Below are positions 54,710 through 64,000 of a stretch of 64,000 nt of DNA, piece after piece (the first letter of the stretch is position 1; the number at the start of each line of letters is the position of its first letter). The notes under the pieces were generated by a model, which did no database searches, was not told the origin of the DNA, and worked only from the letters and a program-made list of their open reading frames with translations. The stretch lies in the IMG/VR virus record IMGVR_UViG_3300032236_001727, positions 19,144-83,143 of that record, one strand, 5' to 3'. A program made the translations under genes and the position numbers. This stretch comes from a virus.

Positions 54710-57652
54710 TTATCCATAAATAGGTACATCAGAAACAGTATATTGTAATACTGCAGCTACATATCCTTGAAGGAATGGGTCTGTAGCATTAGGACCTTTT
54801 TGCCATATATACAAACTCTTTCCTTTTTGTTGTAATGATGTTGCTAAAGATTGAGCTTCTTTTTGACTTGATATTCCTTGTACTAGAGCAGAAACAATGC
54901 CATTATAATATCCTCCACTTTTTGTTAATGTATCTGCTGTAGCTTGGACTCCTTGATTTATATCGCTATAATTTTGTACTCCAACCGTATTATATGTTGT
55001 AGATCCAGATAAACGAAGTGTAGTATTGAATGGATTATATTTAGCCATCCCACCTTCAGCTTGTCTCCATGCTTTTAAAAATAATAAATTTCCATCAGTT
55101 TGAGGAGCTCCTAGTTTATTCAATAGTTGTTTATAAAAAGTATCAGTTGCATTTTTGTCTAAAGCATTAGAAGTAGCACCAGATACAGTAGGAGAGGATG
55201 CAACTCTAGTATTAGTTACTGTTGAACGTTTTTGTTCAGGGCGTTTTACTTTATCAGTTTTGAATGCAGGAACAGATAATGTATCTAATTTTGTAGTCCA
55301 TTCTTTAGGGGTTATTTCATGATTTATTCCCCTAATAATAAGATCAACTCCATCCTGAGTATAAGATGGGGGTAGAATATCATCTGTTATTAAGAATTTT
55401 TGGTATAGTACCATTCCTGATAATCCATCCATATTTAAACTGAGATTGAATGGAAGGAAAAATGGTCCTTTTAGGTTTTTACTAATAAAATCTTTAGATA
55501 ATTCACCAGCAACTAGATTAAGATATTGGTTGTTATGGCTTTTTAAATAGCTTATATTTTCTTTACTAAAATCAGGAAGATTTCCTGCTTTTCCTGTAGT
55601 TCCGTTTCCGTATACTTTTTGAAACACACCATTAGTATCAGGATTTATATTTTTATTGAATTCATTTACTAATTCATCTCGTTTACTTGTATTTGCTGCT
55701 GCTGTGGTTGATGTTTTATTTACCTTTTTAGGAATTATTCTATCCACTAATCCAGCATTATATGTTGAAAATGCTACAGCATTTTCTGATAATTGATTTC
55801 CGTTTACTTGGGCTCCAATAGATATCATTGAAGCAAAATCATTTGATAATGTTGTTGTTAAATCAACAGTATGAATAAAGCTTCCTTCTACACCAGGTTT
55901 AACTCCATAAACATTAAAACGAGCATAGCTTCCTGTTGGGGCATCACTGCTGTTTGAGGTAAAGTTTTGAGGTATATCTTCAGTAAATTTTATAAGTCCA
56001 TTATCAACATGGATTCTTATTTTATTTATTCCTCCTAAAGCTTCTGAAATATCAGATATTAATTCTTTAAGAAATCCTAATAATGGAATTGAATTAGTTT
56101 CTTTATCAATAGGAGCTTTACTTAAAACATATTCAATATATTCTATATTAACATATATATTGGCTAAACGTCCTAAATAATCATCATGTTTCCAAGCAGC
56201 TCCATTATCTAATACAGTTTTTAAAGGGTTGTTATTGATGCTATCATATTTTAGCTCACCATCTATACCATAATCCCAAGGAATAAGGCATACTGTAGGG
56301 TCTGAAGAGAATTGTCCTGGAACTCTAAATATATAGTTTTGGTCATTGTCTAATCCATTAAAATCCATATCAAATCTGAAATGGGGTGTTGCTACATTGT
56401 TTGTAATGTTGTATAATAATAATTTATGTTCTATTATAGCTAATAAAGTTCCAAAAGTAATATATACTTGAGGACTTCGTTGGTTTTTATCTTTAGAAGA
56501 AGTCTTGACAGGAACTTTCAATACTCCATTACTTATAGTTAAGGTTGTAGAGCTAAAAGTTCCATCATTTGGATTATATAGAGAAAAATCAGATATTCCC
56601 CAATCACTGGTTGTATTTTGACTAGCTGCTATATTATAAGCTAATACTTTACCAGCATTTGGGTTTTGTGCACTTACTTTTAAAGGTTGTGATTGGGATA
56701 CTTTACTCCAATAAATTAGATATAATTCATTATGTAAGATGGTTTTATCTTTATTGGCTACTAATGGTATATCACTTTTACTACTATCATTATTAGTAGT
56801 AGTAGAAGTTGAGGCTACATTCATTTTTAATGATTCTATCACATCTCCAACTGATGTTAGTTGGATTTGAATATCATATGTTCCATCAGAATTAAATTTC
56901 CATGTAAAATTACTTATTTTACCAAATATAGCTTCATAATTACCATTATGTGTTTTGCGTTCTTCTTTTATTAAATCCCACATCTTATATTGATTCATAT
57001 TAGAAGGGTTTAATAAATTTCTTAAAGGTTCAGTATCAAAAGCTTCAAATGATTGTAAATTACCCTGATTATCAAGATAAAGAGTCCATCCAAATTCTAA
57101 TAAAAGTGTATATCCTGGTCTGAGATATAAAACATCTATTAGTTGAAATTGTTCTTTACTAAAGCATTTAATATCAATAATTGTTTTAGAAAGGGCACCA
57201 TTATTATAATATTGTACTGAGGCTTTGGTTATACCAGGCATAGGAACATATCCTCTATTATTTATTCCACCCCAACCATATGCTCCTTGAAATAAGTTAT
57301 TGGAAGTATTAACCCCATATGCTAAACCTGAAAATTGAGGATTATCAGAAACAGCGCCTCCATGTAATATAAAGTTTTTTGCTAATGTACTTCCTTTAAT
57401 TAAATTTTCAGGTAAAGTTAGCTTTTGCAGAACACTACTTATTTTTTGATCCCCAGCTGTTATAGGATAGGTTCCATCATTAGGTGCTTCGTTTGTCAAA
57501 TCTACAGAACTAGCTAGTCTGAGAAATGGGGTTTTAGCAGAGTAAAATTTAAGAGTATTAGAATCAATATTTGTATATTTTCCTAAAGCAGTTTGTCTAG
57601 AATTTATTTGATCTGTGACCCACTGTTCAAATGGATTTCCTAAAATGTTCAT
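54710..57652 (-). CDS. Large baseplate hub protein with lysozyme-like C-terminus
   Basis: 980 residues. The N-terminal part (FEQWVTDQINSRQ, then a beta-rich region with RLASSVDLTNEAPNDGTYP and LRPGYTLLLEFGWTLY) resembles tail-hub proteins of far-T4 phages. A Ser/Thr-rich linker at about residues 820-845 separates a last domain with FLKAWRQAEGGMAKYNPFNTT and YTVGVQNYSDINQGVQAT. This resembles phage tail lysozyme/transglycosylase domains in which a Glu follows the first helix. It would puncture peptidoglycan during injection. The N-terminal assignment rests on context. Confidence 0.7.
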   Translation of the reverse strand: MNILGNPFEQWVTDQINSRQTALGKYTNIDSNTLKFYSAKTPFLRLASSVDLTNEAPNDGTYPITAGDQKISSVLQKLTLPENLIKGSTLAKNFILHGGAVSDNPQFSGLAYGVNTSNNLFQGAYGWGGINNRGYVPMPGITKASVQYYNNGALSKTIIDIKCFSKEQFQLIDVLYLRPGYTLLLEFGWTLYLDNQGNLQSFEAFDTEPLRNLLNPSNMNQYKMWDLIKEERKTHNGNYEAIFGKISNFTWKFNSDGTYDIQIQLTSVGDVIESLKMNVASTSTTTNNDSSKSDIPLVANKDKTILHNELYLIYWSKVSQSQPLKVSAQNPNAGKVLAYNIAASQNTTSDWGISDFSLYNPNDGTFSSTTLTISNGVLKVPVKTSSKDKNQRSPQVYITFGTLLAIIEHKLLLYNITNNVATPHFRFDMDFNGLDNDQNYIFRVPGQFSSDPTVCLIPWDYGIDGELKYDSINNNPLKTVLDNGAAWKHDDYLGRLANIYVNIEYIEYVLSKAPIDKETNSIPLLGFLKELISDISEALGGINKIRIHVDNGLIKFTEDIPQNFTSNSSDAPTGSYARFNVYGVKPGVEGSFIHTVDLTTTLSNDFASMISIGAQVNGNQLSENAVAFSTYNAGLVDRIIPKKVNKTSTTAAANTSKRDELVNEFNKNINPDTNGVFQKVYGNGTTGKAGNLPDFSKENISYLKSHNNQYLNLVAGELSKDFISKNLKGPFFLPFNLSLNMDGLSGMVLYQKFLITDDILPPSYTQDGVDLIIRGINHEITPKEWTTKLDTLSVPAFKTDKVKRPEQKRSTVTNTRVASSPTVSGATSNALDKNATDTFYKQLLNKLGAPQTDGNLLFLKAWRQAEGGMAKYNPFNTTLRLSGSTTYNTVGVQNYSDINQGVQATADTLTKSGGYYNGIVSALVQGISSQKEAQSLATSLQQKGKSLYIWQKGPNATDPFLQGYVAAVLQYTVSDVPIYG

Positions 57653-57654
57653 TT

Positions 57655-57978
57655 TTATAGACTATTTAATTGGTTATAACTATTTAATACAGCGTTTATG
57701 TTTGTAGGTATTCTTAATTGTGTTCCTTGGGTAATAAATAATGAATCAAAAGATACAGCATCTGGGTTAGCAGCCGCTATTATCCAATACAATGTTACAT
57801 CTTTATAGAACTGGTTTGCTAGTAAGTCTAATCTATCTCCAAAATCAGTTATTACGTATATGTCATTAGGGTCTAAAGGAATTTCAGGATAAAAATTAGT
57901 ATTATCATAAACGATACCTATAGATCTTATATTATCATCTGTTGTTTTTGATGTACGTATGGAAGCATATCTGTTCAT
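57655..57978 (-). CDS. LysM-like baseplate wedge protein (gp53-type)
   Basis: 107 residues. YVITDFGDRLDLLANQFYKDVTLYWIIAAANPDAV followed by TQGTQLRIPTN is a LysM fold typical of T4 gp53 and short tail LysM proteins. A 45-residue N-terminal arm precedes it. LysM proteins of baseplates join wedge or hub parts or contact peptidoglycan. Between the two large baseplate genes, its structural role is well supported. Confidence 0.82.
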   Translation of the reverse strand: MNRYASIRTSKTTDDNIRSIGIVYDNTNFYPEIPLDPNDIYVITDFGDRLDLLANQFYKDVTLYWIIAAANPDAVSFDSLFITQGTQLRIPTNINAVLNSYNQLNSL

Positions 57979-57983
57979 TCTAT

Positions 57984-59987
57984 TTAGTTTTTAGTATATA
58001 AAGGATAAACATCATTGTAATTTCCTTTAGTTCCATCAGCAGATAATGCTATATATCTTTCATCAGCATTATTAGGATTAAGTGCTTTTCTTGTAAGGAA
58101 GTTATGAATAGGAATAAATGATAATCCAGTTACTTTAATCATGTGAGGTAATTCTTTTACGCTTCTATCTTCAAATCCAGAAACATCATATATAGCTCCA
58201 GTTACATTAGTATTATCTGTTATACCTATTTCCCAAGTTGATTCTGATGGGATTTCATAAGTAAGAGATTCAATTATTCCATATTGTTCAAATAAATATC
58301 CTCCTAAACTCATTCTAACTAAATTACCTCTCATATATCCTCCTGAATTATAGTCAGGGGCTAAAGATGAAGCTAAGTAATTTAATTTTCTATACATTGG
58401 TATAAGTTCTGCTTTAGATTGAGCTGCTACTATGAAAGACATATTTATTCTTCTGGTAAAGTTTCCTCCAAATCCATATAAAGGTTCTCCTCTACCAGCA
58501 TAATTAACAGGATTCCATGTTGAACCATATGAATCTGAAAATGAATTTATGAATGCTCTAAAATGCATATATACAGCACTATTATCTGTTTTATTATTGT
58601 CCAATACTGCTATACTAAACTTAACTAAATCGTTTATAGCTAAATTAGTATCAGGTCCAGTACCTTCATACATGGGCATAGCATTTATTTTATCTATAGC
58701 TTTTAATGTGTTGGCTTTTATAGCATAACTAAATACATTTTTTGGACCTCCATTTGTACTATTGTTACCTTTTCCTGGATCTCCTAAGAATACTCTCTGT
58801 TCTATATTATACTTAGAATAATCTAACGCGTTAGATAAAACTTTGGAATATTGGGATGTACTTATAGAAGGATTACTGTCTATAACATCTTGTACAAAGT
58901 TTTTAACATCAGCTTGTAATCCTTGCTCACGAGGTGCTGTTTGATCTATTATATTTTGTTGAGTATAAGTGTATACTCCAGTATTACCTTTAAGTTTAGG
59001 ATCACTTGTTAAAGATCCAGATAGATATACGCTAGTTTGGAATTTTTGTAATCCACCATCATCATTGTTAGTTTTAAAATCATTATCATCCAATAAATCT
59101 CTGCCAAATATAGCAGAATATTGAGCACTCAAAGTTCTAGGATTAAATATTCTAGATCCTTGTAATATTACATGGTTAGGATTAGTAAAAATACTATAAT
59201 CATAATACCCAAATTGTTCACTAGAAAAGAATGAATTTCCATTATTTGGGCTTAAAGTTGAACTGGCTTTTCCAGTTCTTTGTCCTTCTGCAAAATATAT
59301 ATTTGTAGAACCTATTCCTAATTCTGAACCAGGGCCACCACCATATGATAATATTGTAGGATTATATCCTCCTCCAAATATTAGACTAGATAAAGTTTGT
59401 CCGCTTATATCTGGTTGGGTTAGGTTTACTTTAGTATTTAATAGATTTATTAATCTATTGTTATTATTTTCATTATTATGCTTAACTGTTTTTTCATAGC
59501 TGTTTATACCAAAATTAGGAAACAACCCACCAAAATCATCGCTAATAATACTTGTAAAATTAGTTGGGTCTAATCCAAATAAATTAACGTGGGTCCCTAA
59601 AAATCCAGCACCGGCTTGTGCTAATGTAGAAAGGGGAGTATAAGCACCTTGATTGAGAGTACCACCAAGATATCCAGCACCTCTAGATGCTTCAGTTTTT
59701 ACAGAAATTCTAGATAATAAATTTTGTTTGGCTATGAATAATAATCCTTCAGGTGATTTAGTATCACTAAACATTTTAGTTAATCTACTAACATCAGCAG
59801 CAGCGCTTAATGGAGCTAAAAGCCCTCCCCTTAATAGATCATCGGGTGAATCTAAGTTTAAAGAGTCGCTATCTTGTGGGGGGATAGGAGTAGTGATATA
59901 TGGTTGATTACTAGATCCTCCATATGGCCTATCATTCCCATATTTTAAGCTTTTGAGATTAGTAGTTAATGAAACTAATGGTGGCAT
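57984..59987 (-). CDS. Large tail/baseplate structural protein
   Basis: 667 residues. Ser/Gly/Asn-rich with no enzymatic motif. The N-terminal third is low complexity (LSAAADVSRLTK, TLAQAGAGFLG). The later half has KFSIAVLDNN, YMHFRAFINSF, YGFGGNFTRRINMSFIVAA and GNLVRMSLGGYLFEQYGI. This latter order resembles tail proteins that hold LysM partners in place. It is flanked by the LysM gene and the tape-measure gene. A baseplate wedge or hub component is the best reading. Confidence 0.65.
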   Translation of the reverse strand: MPPLVSLTTNLKSLKYGNDRPYGGSSNQPYITTPIPPQDSDSLNLDSPDDLLRGGLLAPLSAAADVSRLTKMFSDTKSPEGLLFIAKQNLLSRISVKTEASRGAGYLGGTLNQGAYTPLSTLAQAGAGFLGTHVNLFGLDPTNFTSIISDDFGGLFPNFGINSYEKTVKHNNENNNNRLINLLNTKVNLTQPDISGQTLSSLIFGGGYNPTILSYGGGPGSELGIGSTNIYFAEGQRTGKASSTLSPNNGNSFFSSEQFGYYDYSIFTNPNHVILQGSRIFNPRTLSAQYSAIFGRDLLDDNDFKTNNDDGGLQKFQTSVYLSGSLTSDPKLKGNTGVYTYTQQNIIDQTAPREQGLQADVKNFVQDVIDSNPSISTSQYSKVLSNALDYSKYNIEQRVFLGDPGKGNNSTNGGPKNVFSYAIKANTLKAIDKINAMPMYEGTGPDTNLAINDLVKFSIAVLDNNKTDNSAVYMHFRAFINSFSDSYGSTWNPVNYAGRGEPLYGFGGNFTRRINMSFIVAAQSKAELIPMYRKLNYLASSLAPDYNSGGYMRGNLVRMSLGGYLFEQYGIIESLTYEIPSESTWEIGITDNTNVTGAIYDVSGFEDRSVKELPHMIKVTGLSFIPIHNFLTRKALNPNNADERYIALSADGTKGNYNDVYPLYTKN

Positions 59988-59996
59988 TTATATTAA

Positions 59997-60287
59997 TTAA
60001 AATACAGCTCCTGGAGGTGCATTATTAGGATAATAATATGATGGAATTACTCCACTTAAATCTAGTAAAGATGGCTGTGGCAATGATCTATTAATACCAA
60101 CGTTATATTGTTGGTAATATAAGTTTACTATTGCTGAGTCATTCCCTGATATAGAATATCCAGGTTGTGTAGGATCATAGTGTAATAAAGATTGAGGTGT
60201 TGCAAGTGGGTTAATAGGTAGTGGTCCACCGTTTACAGCAGATAATCGAGATCCTTGAGTTTGTAATAATAGCTGAACTGATGACAT
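59997..60287 (-). CDS. Small structural protein
   Basis: 96 residues, rich in Pro, Ser, Gln and Tyr. SSVQLLLQTQGSRLSAVNGGPLP at the start and IPSYYYPNNAPPGAVF at the end. No motif; composition and place between the baseplate protein and the tape-measure gene suggest a baseplate or tail component. Confidence 0.6.
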   Translation of the reverse strand: MSSVQLLLQTQGSRLSAVNGGPLPINPLATPQSLLHYDPTQPGYSISGNDSAIVNLYYQQYNVGINRSLPQPSLLDLSGVIPSYYYPNNAPPGAVF

Positions 60288-60312
60288 ATTTTAGTTTATT
60301 TTATTATAAATA

Positions 60313-62847
60313 TTAACCAAGTCTAGAAGTTGCTAAAACCATTGAACGGCCCGCTCTATTTCCATCTATATAGACTCCACTTTCTTTATTTAATATTTGG
60401 GTTAATATAGCTTTCATTTCTCTTACTTCATTTATTAGGGCTGTTGACATATTTCCTCCATTACCACCTGTATCGCTACTACCAAGAGGATTTGTTCCTC
60501 CTATTATTATATCGTCTGCTCTAAATCTTTGAATAGGTTGGCCTGGTCTTGATATGAAATCTTCAGCTTTTGGTTGTTCTTTTCCAAATGCTAAATCTCC
60601 TAAATAATCTCCAAGCATCGAACCAGCAACACCACCTGCAAAAGTACCAGCACCTGGAGCAACTATACTTCCAAGAGCACCACCACCTATACCACCTATA
60701 GTAGATAAAGCAGCTCTGCCTAAACCTTCACCAGTAAAACCATGTTTATATAAATCTAAACCACCTCCAGCTAATGCACCTATCCATCCTAAACTTTTTA
60801 CACCTTTTGTTGAAGCTCTTAATGCTTGGCTGCTTATTCTACCTAAAGCTGTAAGACCTCCACCTATACCACCACCTTCAACTGCAGCTCCTAATCTACC
60901 CATATTACCTAAAATACCACCTCCTGCAGTAACTCCTCCTAATCCGCCTCCACCTCCTCCCATTCCTGGTAATCCACCACTCATGGTTACTACCATGGGG
61001 TTCATAAAAGTTCCTCTAGGATTAATTAAAGAACTAACTAAAGCGGTTAATAAGGTCCCCCCAGCTAAAATTCCTATACCCCCAGCAACAGCTTCAAATG
61101 CTTTTCCTATGCCAGGTATTTTGTCTATTTTATCTATCATTTTTACAGTACCATCTAGCATTTTTCCTAGAGGTCCTTCAATAATAGATGCAAATATTCC
61201 TTTTACTTTTTCAACAGCAGTATTAAATTCTTCTTGGGTACTCAATTGTACTTTAGCTAATTCAAATTCTTTACCTTGATTTCGTTGTTTTTCTAAAGCA
61301 TTAGCTTTATCAATATCTCCTTTATTTATTGCAGCTTTGATAGCTTCATCATATGCTTTTTTATCTTCAGTACCTAATTTATTTATAGCTTGTTGTGTTC
61401 TATAAGCATTAACTAATTCATCAGAAGTCATTCCAATAGATTTTGCTAATGCATTCTGTTGAATAACGTTTAAATTCATAAAATCATTTAGACTACCTAC
61501 ATTACTCATTAATTCAGCTGCAGCTTCTGCTGATTTACCTTGTAATGCTAGGTATCTTGCATTTTCTAAGTTTAACTGTTTTCCAGTCAACAATTCAGCT
61601 TCCATTTCTGAACCTATAGAAGTTTCAAAGTTTAATAACGATTCAGAAGCTTGTTTTGCCTGATTCATTGTTAAACCTAATTTCTGGGTTTGGATAACTG
61701 CTTTGGCTATTTCATCAGGATTAGCTTTGTATTGTGCATATAATTGGCCACTAACTTTAGCTACTTCTTGAAATATTTTTTTATTACTTAATATTCCTTT
61801 ATTTTGTTTAGCTATAGAATTAACAATATCTTCTTGTGATCTACCTGTTGTTAAAGAAAATTCTGTAAATTTAGTAGCTTCTTCGTTTGTTAATCCTAAT
61901 CTTTTAGTTAAATCTATTTGACCTTTTAATGTTTTTTCAGTCAACATAGCACTAGTACCATATGCTTCATTTACGGCTATTGTAGCTTCAAGTAAATTCT
62001 TTTGATTAAACAAAAGATATCCACTTTGCCTAGTAATATCTGAAAAACGTTCATTTAGTATTTGAGCTTCTGCTGTGGTAACACCAAAACTTTTAGCTAT
62101 ATTTGCGGTACGTTCACTAAAATCAAAAGCTATTTGTACTATGGCTTTTAATAATGTAAATAATTTTTCAACTGTAAATGCTAATAATACTCCTGGTCCT
62201 AAACTTTTAGAAAGATTACTACCTAATTGTTTTGCTAAATATACAGATGTTTGAAGATTACTAACATTACCATCGTTTGCTATAACCATTTTTTTAGTAG
62301 CTTCTAAAGCTGAATCAATTCCTAATTTAGCTGATAATACACTAAATCCAACTTTATTTAGTCCGTTTGCAAATCCTTGAGCTAATGGACCTAATAAGCC
62401 CATTTTATTTTCAATTATTTTTTCATTTTGAACAACTTGGTTTAAAGTTTTTGCTATTTCCTCATATATACCATTTTGGTCTTCTAGTAATGAGTTTATA
62501 TTTCCTAAAGTTGTTATTTCTTTAGCATTAAGCGCAGATTTATTTAGTAATAGATCTCTAGAAGTTTCTAAATATTTCTTTTCGGATAATACTTTTTTCT
62601 GGAGAGTTTCTAAATCTTTTGAATTAGCTTTATTTATATTGTTTTGTATATCTAATAAGCTTCCAAATATTCCTGTAAGAGTGGTTACAGATTTAGATGC
62701 TAATTTATAACCAAGAGTTTGATTTTTTATTTCATCTGAGATGGAATTTAATGTACCAAATAGATCCTTTACTTCTTGATTTACATCTCTAAAAGCATCA
62801 TTTAGACCATTAACATCGTTAGCTGAAGGAGGGTTATTGTTAGGCAT
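60313..62847 (-). CDS. Tape-measure-like tail protein
   Basis: 844 residues. The N-terminal half is long helices and coiled coils (about 1-200) followed by a repeat-like helical region (SVYLAKQLGSNLSKSLGP...). The last third carries hydrophobic and Gly-rich segments (GGIGILAGGTLLTALV, then GGGALGSIVAPGAGTFAGG), like the membrane-active parts of tape-measure proteins. Such proteins set tail length and help form a DNA channel. Size suits a tail of about 100 nm or a little more, if the usual 1.5 angstrom per residue holds. Context of baseplate genes agrees. Confidence 0.72.
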   Translation of the reverse strand: MPNNNPPSANDVNGLNDAFRDVNQEVKDLFGTLNSISDEIKNQTLGYKLASKSVTTLTGIFGSLLDIQNNINKANSKDLETLQKKVLSEKKYLETSRDLLLNKSALNAKEITTLGNINSLLEDQNGIYEEIAKTLNQVVQNEKIIENKMGLLGPLAQGFANGLNKVGFSVLSAKLGIDSALEATKKMVIANDGNVSNLQTSVYLAKQLGSNLSKSLGPGVLLAFTVEKLFTLLKAIVQIAFDFSERTANIAKSFGVTTAEAQILNERFSDITRQSGYLLFNQKNLLEATIAVNEAYGTSAMLTEKTLKGQIDLTKRLGLTNEEATKFTEFSLTTGRSQEDIVNSIAKQNKGILSNKKIFQEVAKVSGQLYAQYKANPDEIAKAVIQTQKLGLTMNQAKQASESLLNFETSIGSEMEAELLTGKQLNLENARYLALQGKSAEAAAELMSNVGSLNDFMNLNVIQQNALAKSIGMTSDELVNAYRTQQAINKLGTEDKKAYDEAIKAAINKGDIDKANALEKQRNQGKEFELAKVQLSTQEEFNTAVEKVKGIFASIIEGPLGKMLDGTVKMIDKIDKIPGIGKAFEAVAGGIGILAGGTLLTALVSSLINPRGTFMNPMVVTMSGGLPGMGGGGGGLGGVTAGGGILGNMGRLGAAVEGGGIGGGLTALGRISSQALRASTKGVKSLGWIGALAGGGLDLYKHGFTGEGLGRAALSTIGGIGGGALGSIVAPGAGTFAGGVAGSMLGDYLGDLAFGKEQPKAEDFISRPGQPIQRFRADDIIIGGTNPLGSSDTGGNGGNMSTALINEVREMKAILTQILNKESGVYIDGNRAGRSMVLATSRLG

Positions 62848-62888
62848 TTAAAGTTAATATTGTTTTATAACTATAAATATGATTTGAT

Positions 62889-63167
62889 TTATTTTTTCTT
62901 TGACATTTTGGCAATATATGATGAATCCGCACGATATTCAGCAGGCATTTTGGCTTTATCCTTAATATCTCCTGTATTTATCACAGTAGTATTAGGTTGT
63001 CTAGAATTTTGTATTGAAGCATTTTCTGCAGCTTCATTTTTAGAAGCTATAGCATCTGCTATTTGTTTATGTGTAAAATTCCTTAGCCATATAGGCATAT
63101 CATATATTGTATTCCAATCATATCCTCCTCCACCATAATAAACAATTTCATGGATTTGAAGAAACAT
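62889..63167 (-). CDS. Baseplate/tail assembly protein (gp26-neighbour family)
   Basis: 92 residues. FLQIHEIVYYGGGGYDWNTIYDMPIWLRNFTHKQIADAI is a motif set (I-Y-G-GGY---IY-MP--LR-F) seen in short proteins beside gp26-like baseplate-hub genes in T4-like phages. A charged, Asn-rich tail ends in KKK. It resembles a tail assembly chaperone in size and place (just before the tape-measure gene), though no slippery frameshift sequence was noticed between the two. Function inferred from context. Confidence 0.65.
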   Translation of the reverse strand: MFLQIHEIVYYGGGGYDWNTIYDMPIWLRNFTHKQIADAIASKNEAAENASIQNSRQPNTTVINTGDIKDKAKMPAEYRADSSYIAKMSKKK

Positions 63168-63180
63168 GTTTTTTCTATAA

Positions 63181-63924
63181 TCAAGCGTCAGGCCAAAAAA
63201 AGTTAATCCCTATTGGTATGTCGACATTCTCCTCTATGCCTCTACCGGTGTATGTAAATGTTAAATTAACGTCAGGTTGCGTTAATTTTATGTGGTTACG
63301 TAGTTCTTTCGAGTCACGCGCCAACAAATAATTATCAACGAAATCTCTAATGGTTTTCACGTCAGAATTACCGTCTACTGATGTTATCATATGTTTTAAT
63401 CTTGTAGATAATTCAGGGAGTGTTTGTTTATTTAGTTTTTTAAGACCTTCAAGTTCTTTTTCTATATCTTTAGAATCTTTACCAGTGAGTAATTTATATG
63501 TTATTATAACTCCTGAGCTAGGAAGGGTAAATGAGAATTCATTTTTGCCTTTAGTTATAAGAGATTCATCTATTTTTTTAGATTCTAATATAGACAAGTC
63601 TATCATTATTTTTTCACCATTATAGGTTATTTCATAGTCTTTTCCATAGCCTAAAACACGAGCCGCAATCATAATTGCATTTTTATCTCCTACAATTAGA
63701 TCATCATAATTAATATCAGATACTATTAAGGCTTGAAGCAATTTATCTAAAACTATACCTTGTTTGATATAATTTTGGTTAGTAAGAATATCTTCGTGTT
63801 GTGCAGTCATATATCTCATCTCAACTTTACCACTTGATAATGGATTGTCTTCAGGATATAATAGACCTTTTGAGGGTAACTCTACTATTTCAGTAGGAAA
63901 TTTTGATTTTGTAACTGGTTCCAT
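63181..63924 (-). CDS. Baseplate hub subunit (T4 gp26-like)
   Basis: 247 residues from the ATG at 63924; the frame extends to a TTG at 63957. VELPSKGLLYPEDNPLSSGKVEMRYMTAQHEDILTN and IKQGIVLDKLLQALIVSD at the N-terminus are strong family signatures. So are GDKNAIMIAARVLGYGKDY and the C-terminal IPIGINFFWPDA. gp26 helps build the central hub of the baseplate. Cys residues present in many relatives after the YG segment are missing here. The most upstream gene in the window; a short AT-rich region follows to the right edge. Confidence 0.85.
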   Translation of the reverse strand: MEPVTKSKFPTEIVELPSKGLLYPEDNPLSSGKVEMRYMTAQHEDILTNQNYIKQGIVLDKLLQALIVSDINYDDLIVGDKNAIMIAARVLGYGKDYEITYNGEKIMIDLSILESKKIDESLITKGKNEFSFTLPSSGVIITYKLLTGKDSKDIEKELEGLKKLNKQTLPELSTRLKHMITSVDGNSDVKTIRDFVDNYLLARDSKELRNHIKLTQPDVNLTFTYTGRGIEENVDIPIGINFFWPDA

Positions 63925-64000
63925 AATTTTTATTTGATTTATTAATAACTTTTGCAATTATACATATATACAAGAAAAGAACTATATACATTCTTTTAAT

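Noticed and set aside
62847-63167. Programmed frameshift of the tail assembly chaperone
   Set aside because: No slippery heptamer was evident near the end of the 92-residue gene, and the next gene has its own ATG.
1-64000. CRISPR array, integrase or insertion sequence
   Set aside because: No regularly spaced repeats, recombinase motifs or terminal inverted repeats were seen; the only mobile elements supported are the homing endonucleases and the intron.

Overview
This window is 64 kb of a very AT-rich tailed-phage genome of T4-like (myovirus, 'far-T4') organisation. Every gene I can support is read from the minus strand. A Bacteroidota, probably flavobacterial, host is suggested by two things seen in the sequence. 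Promoters have the form TTTG, exactly 20 bases, then TAtaTTTa or TAtaATAa, which is the Bacteroidota -33/-7 type. Start codons are preceded by A-rich leaders rather than Shine-Dalgarno sequences. No integrase, repressor or CRISPR array was seen. Virulence and host are inferences.

Transcription runs from high to low coordinates. (1) 64-54 kb: tail and baseplate genes, including a gp26-like hub protein, a probable assembly protein, a tape-measure-like protein, large baseplate proteins, a LysM/gp53-like wedge protein and a hub protein with a lysozyme-like C-terminus. (2) 54-43 kb: a compact family-A-like DNA polymerase, small proteins including a leucine-rich-repeat protein, then gp32-like SSB, UvsX/RecA, a 5'-3' exonuclease, DnaB/gp41-like helicase, NrdB, NrdA and an ADP-ribosyltransferase-like protein. 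(3) 42-36 kb: DpdA-like transglycosylase, QueC, QueE, QueD and FolE. Together these form a complete route to 7-deazaguanine in DNA. A thioredoxin and a MazG-like protein lie among them. (4) 36-28 kb: a family B DNA polymerase split in two by a Vsr-like homing endonuclease, sliding clamp, GroES, GroEL and clamp-loader large and small subunits. (5) 28-20 kb: a RecB/Cas4-like nuclease, two long GT-B glycosyltransferases, a P-loop kinase-like protein, a long thymidylate synthase and small genes. (6) 20.3-11.5 kb: a ten-gene sugar operon (glycosyltransferases, GDP-mannose 3,5-epimerase-like enzyme, GT10 transferase, short DegT aminotransferase, NeuD/PglD acyltransferase, PhyH dioxygenase, hexapeptide acetyltransferase, methyltransferase) followed by another GT2. 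(7) 11.5-0 kb: small proteins, a 703-residue protein with a DUF2135-like region, endolysin, holin candidate, SET-domain protein and tRNA genes.

The most unusual items are listed here. A tRNA-Leu(UAA) gene is interrupted between U34 and A35 by a group I intron that carries an HNH endonuclease; this is the same position as the classic cyanobacterial/plastid intron. Two other tRNA-like genes have abnormal anticodon arms. One replication module holds both a split PolB and a PolA-like polymerase. The sugar operon is large for a phage. At least thirteen promoter-like elements share an invariant 20-base spacing, and two of them are built into the hairpin of an intrinsic terminator.
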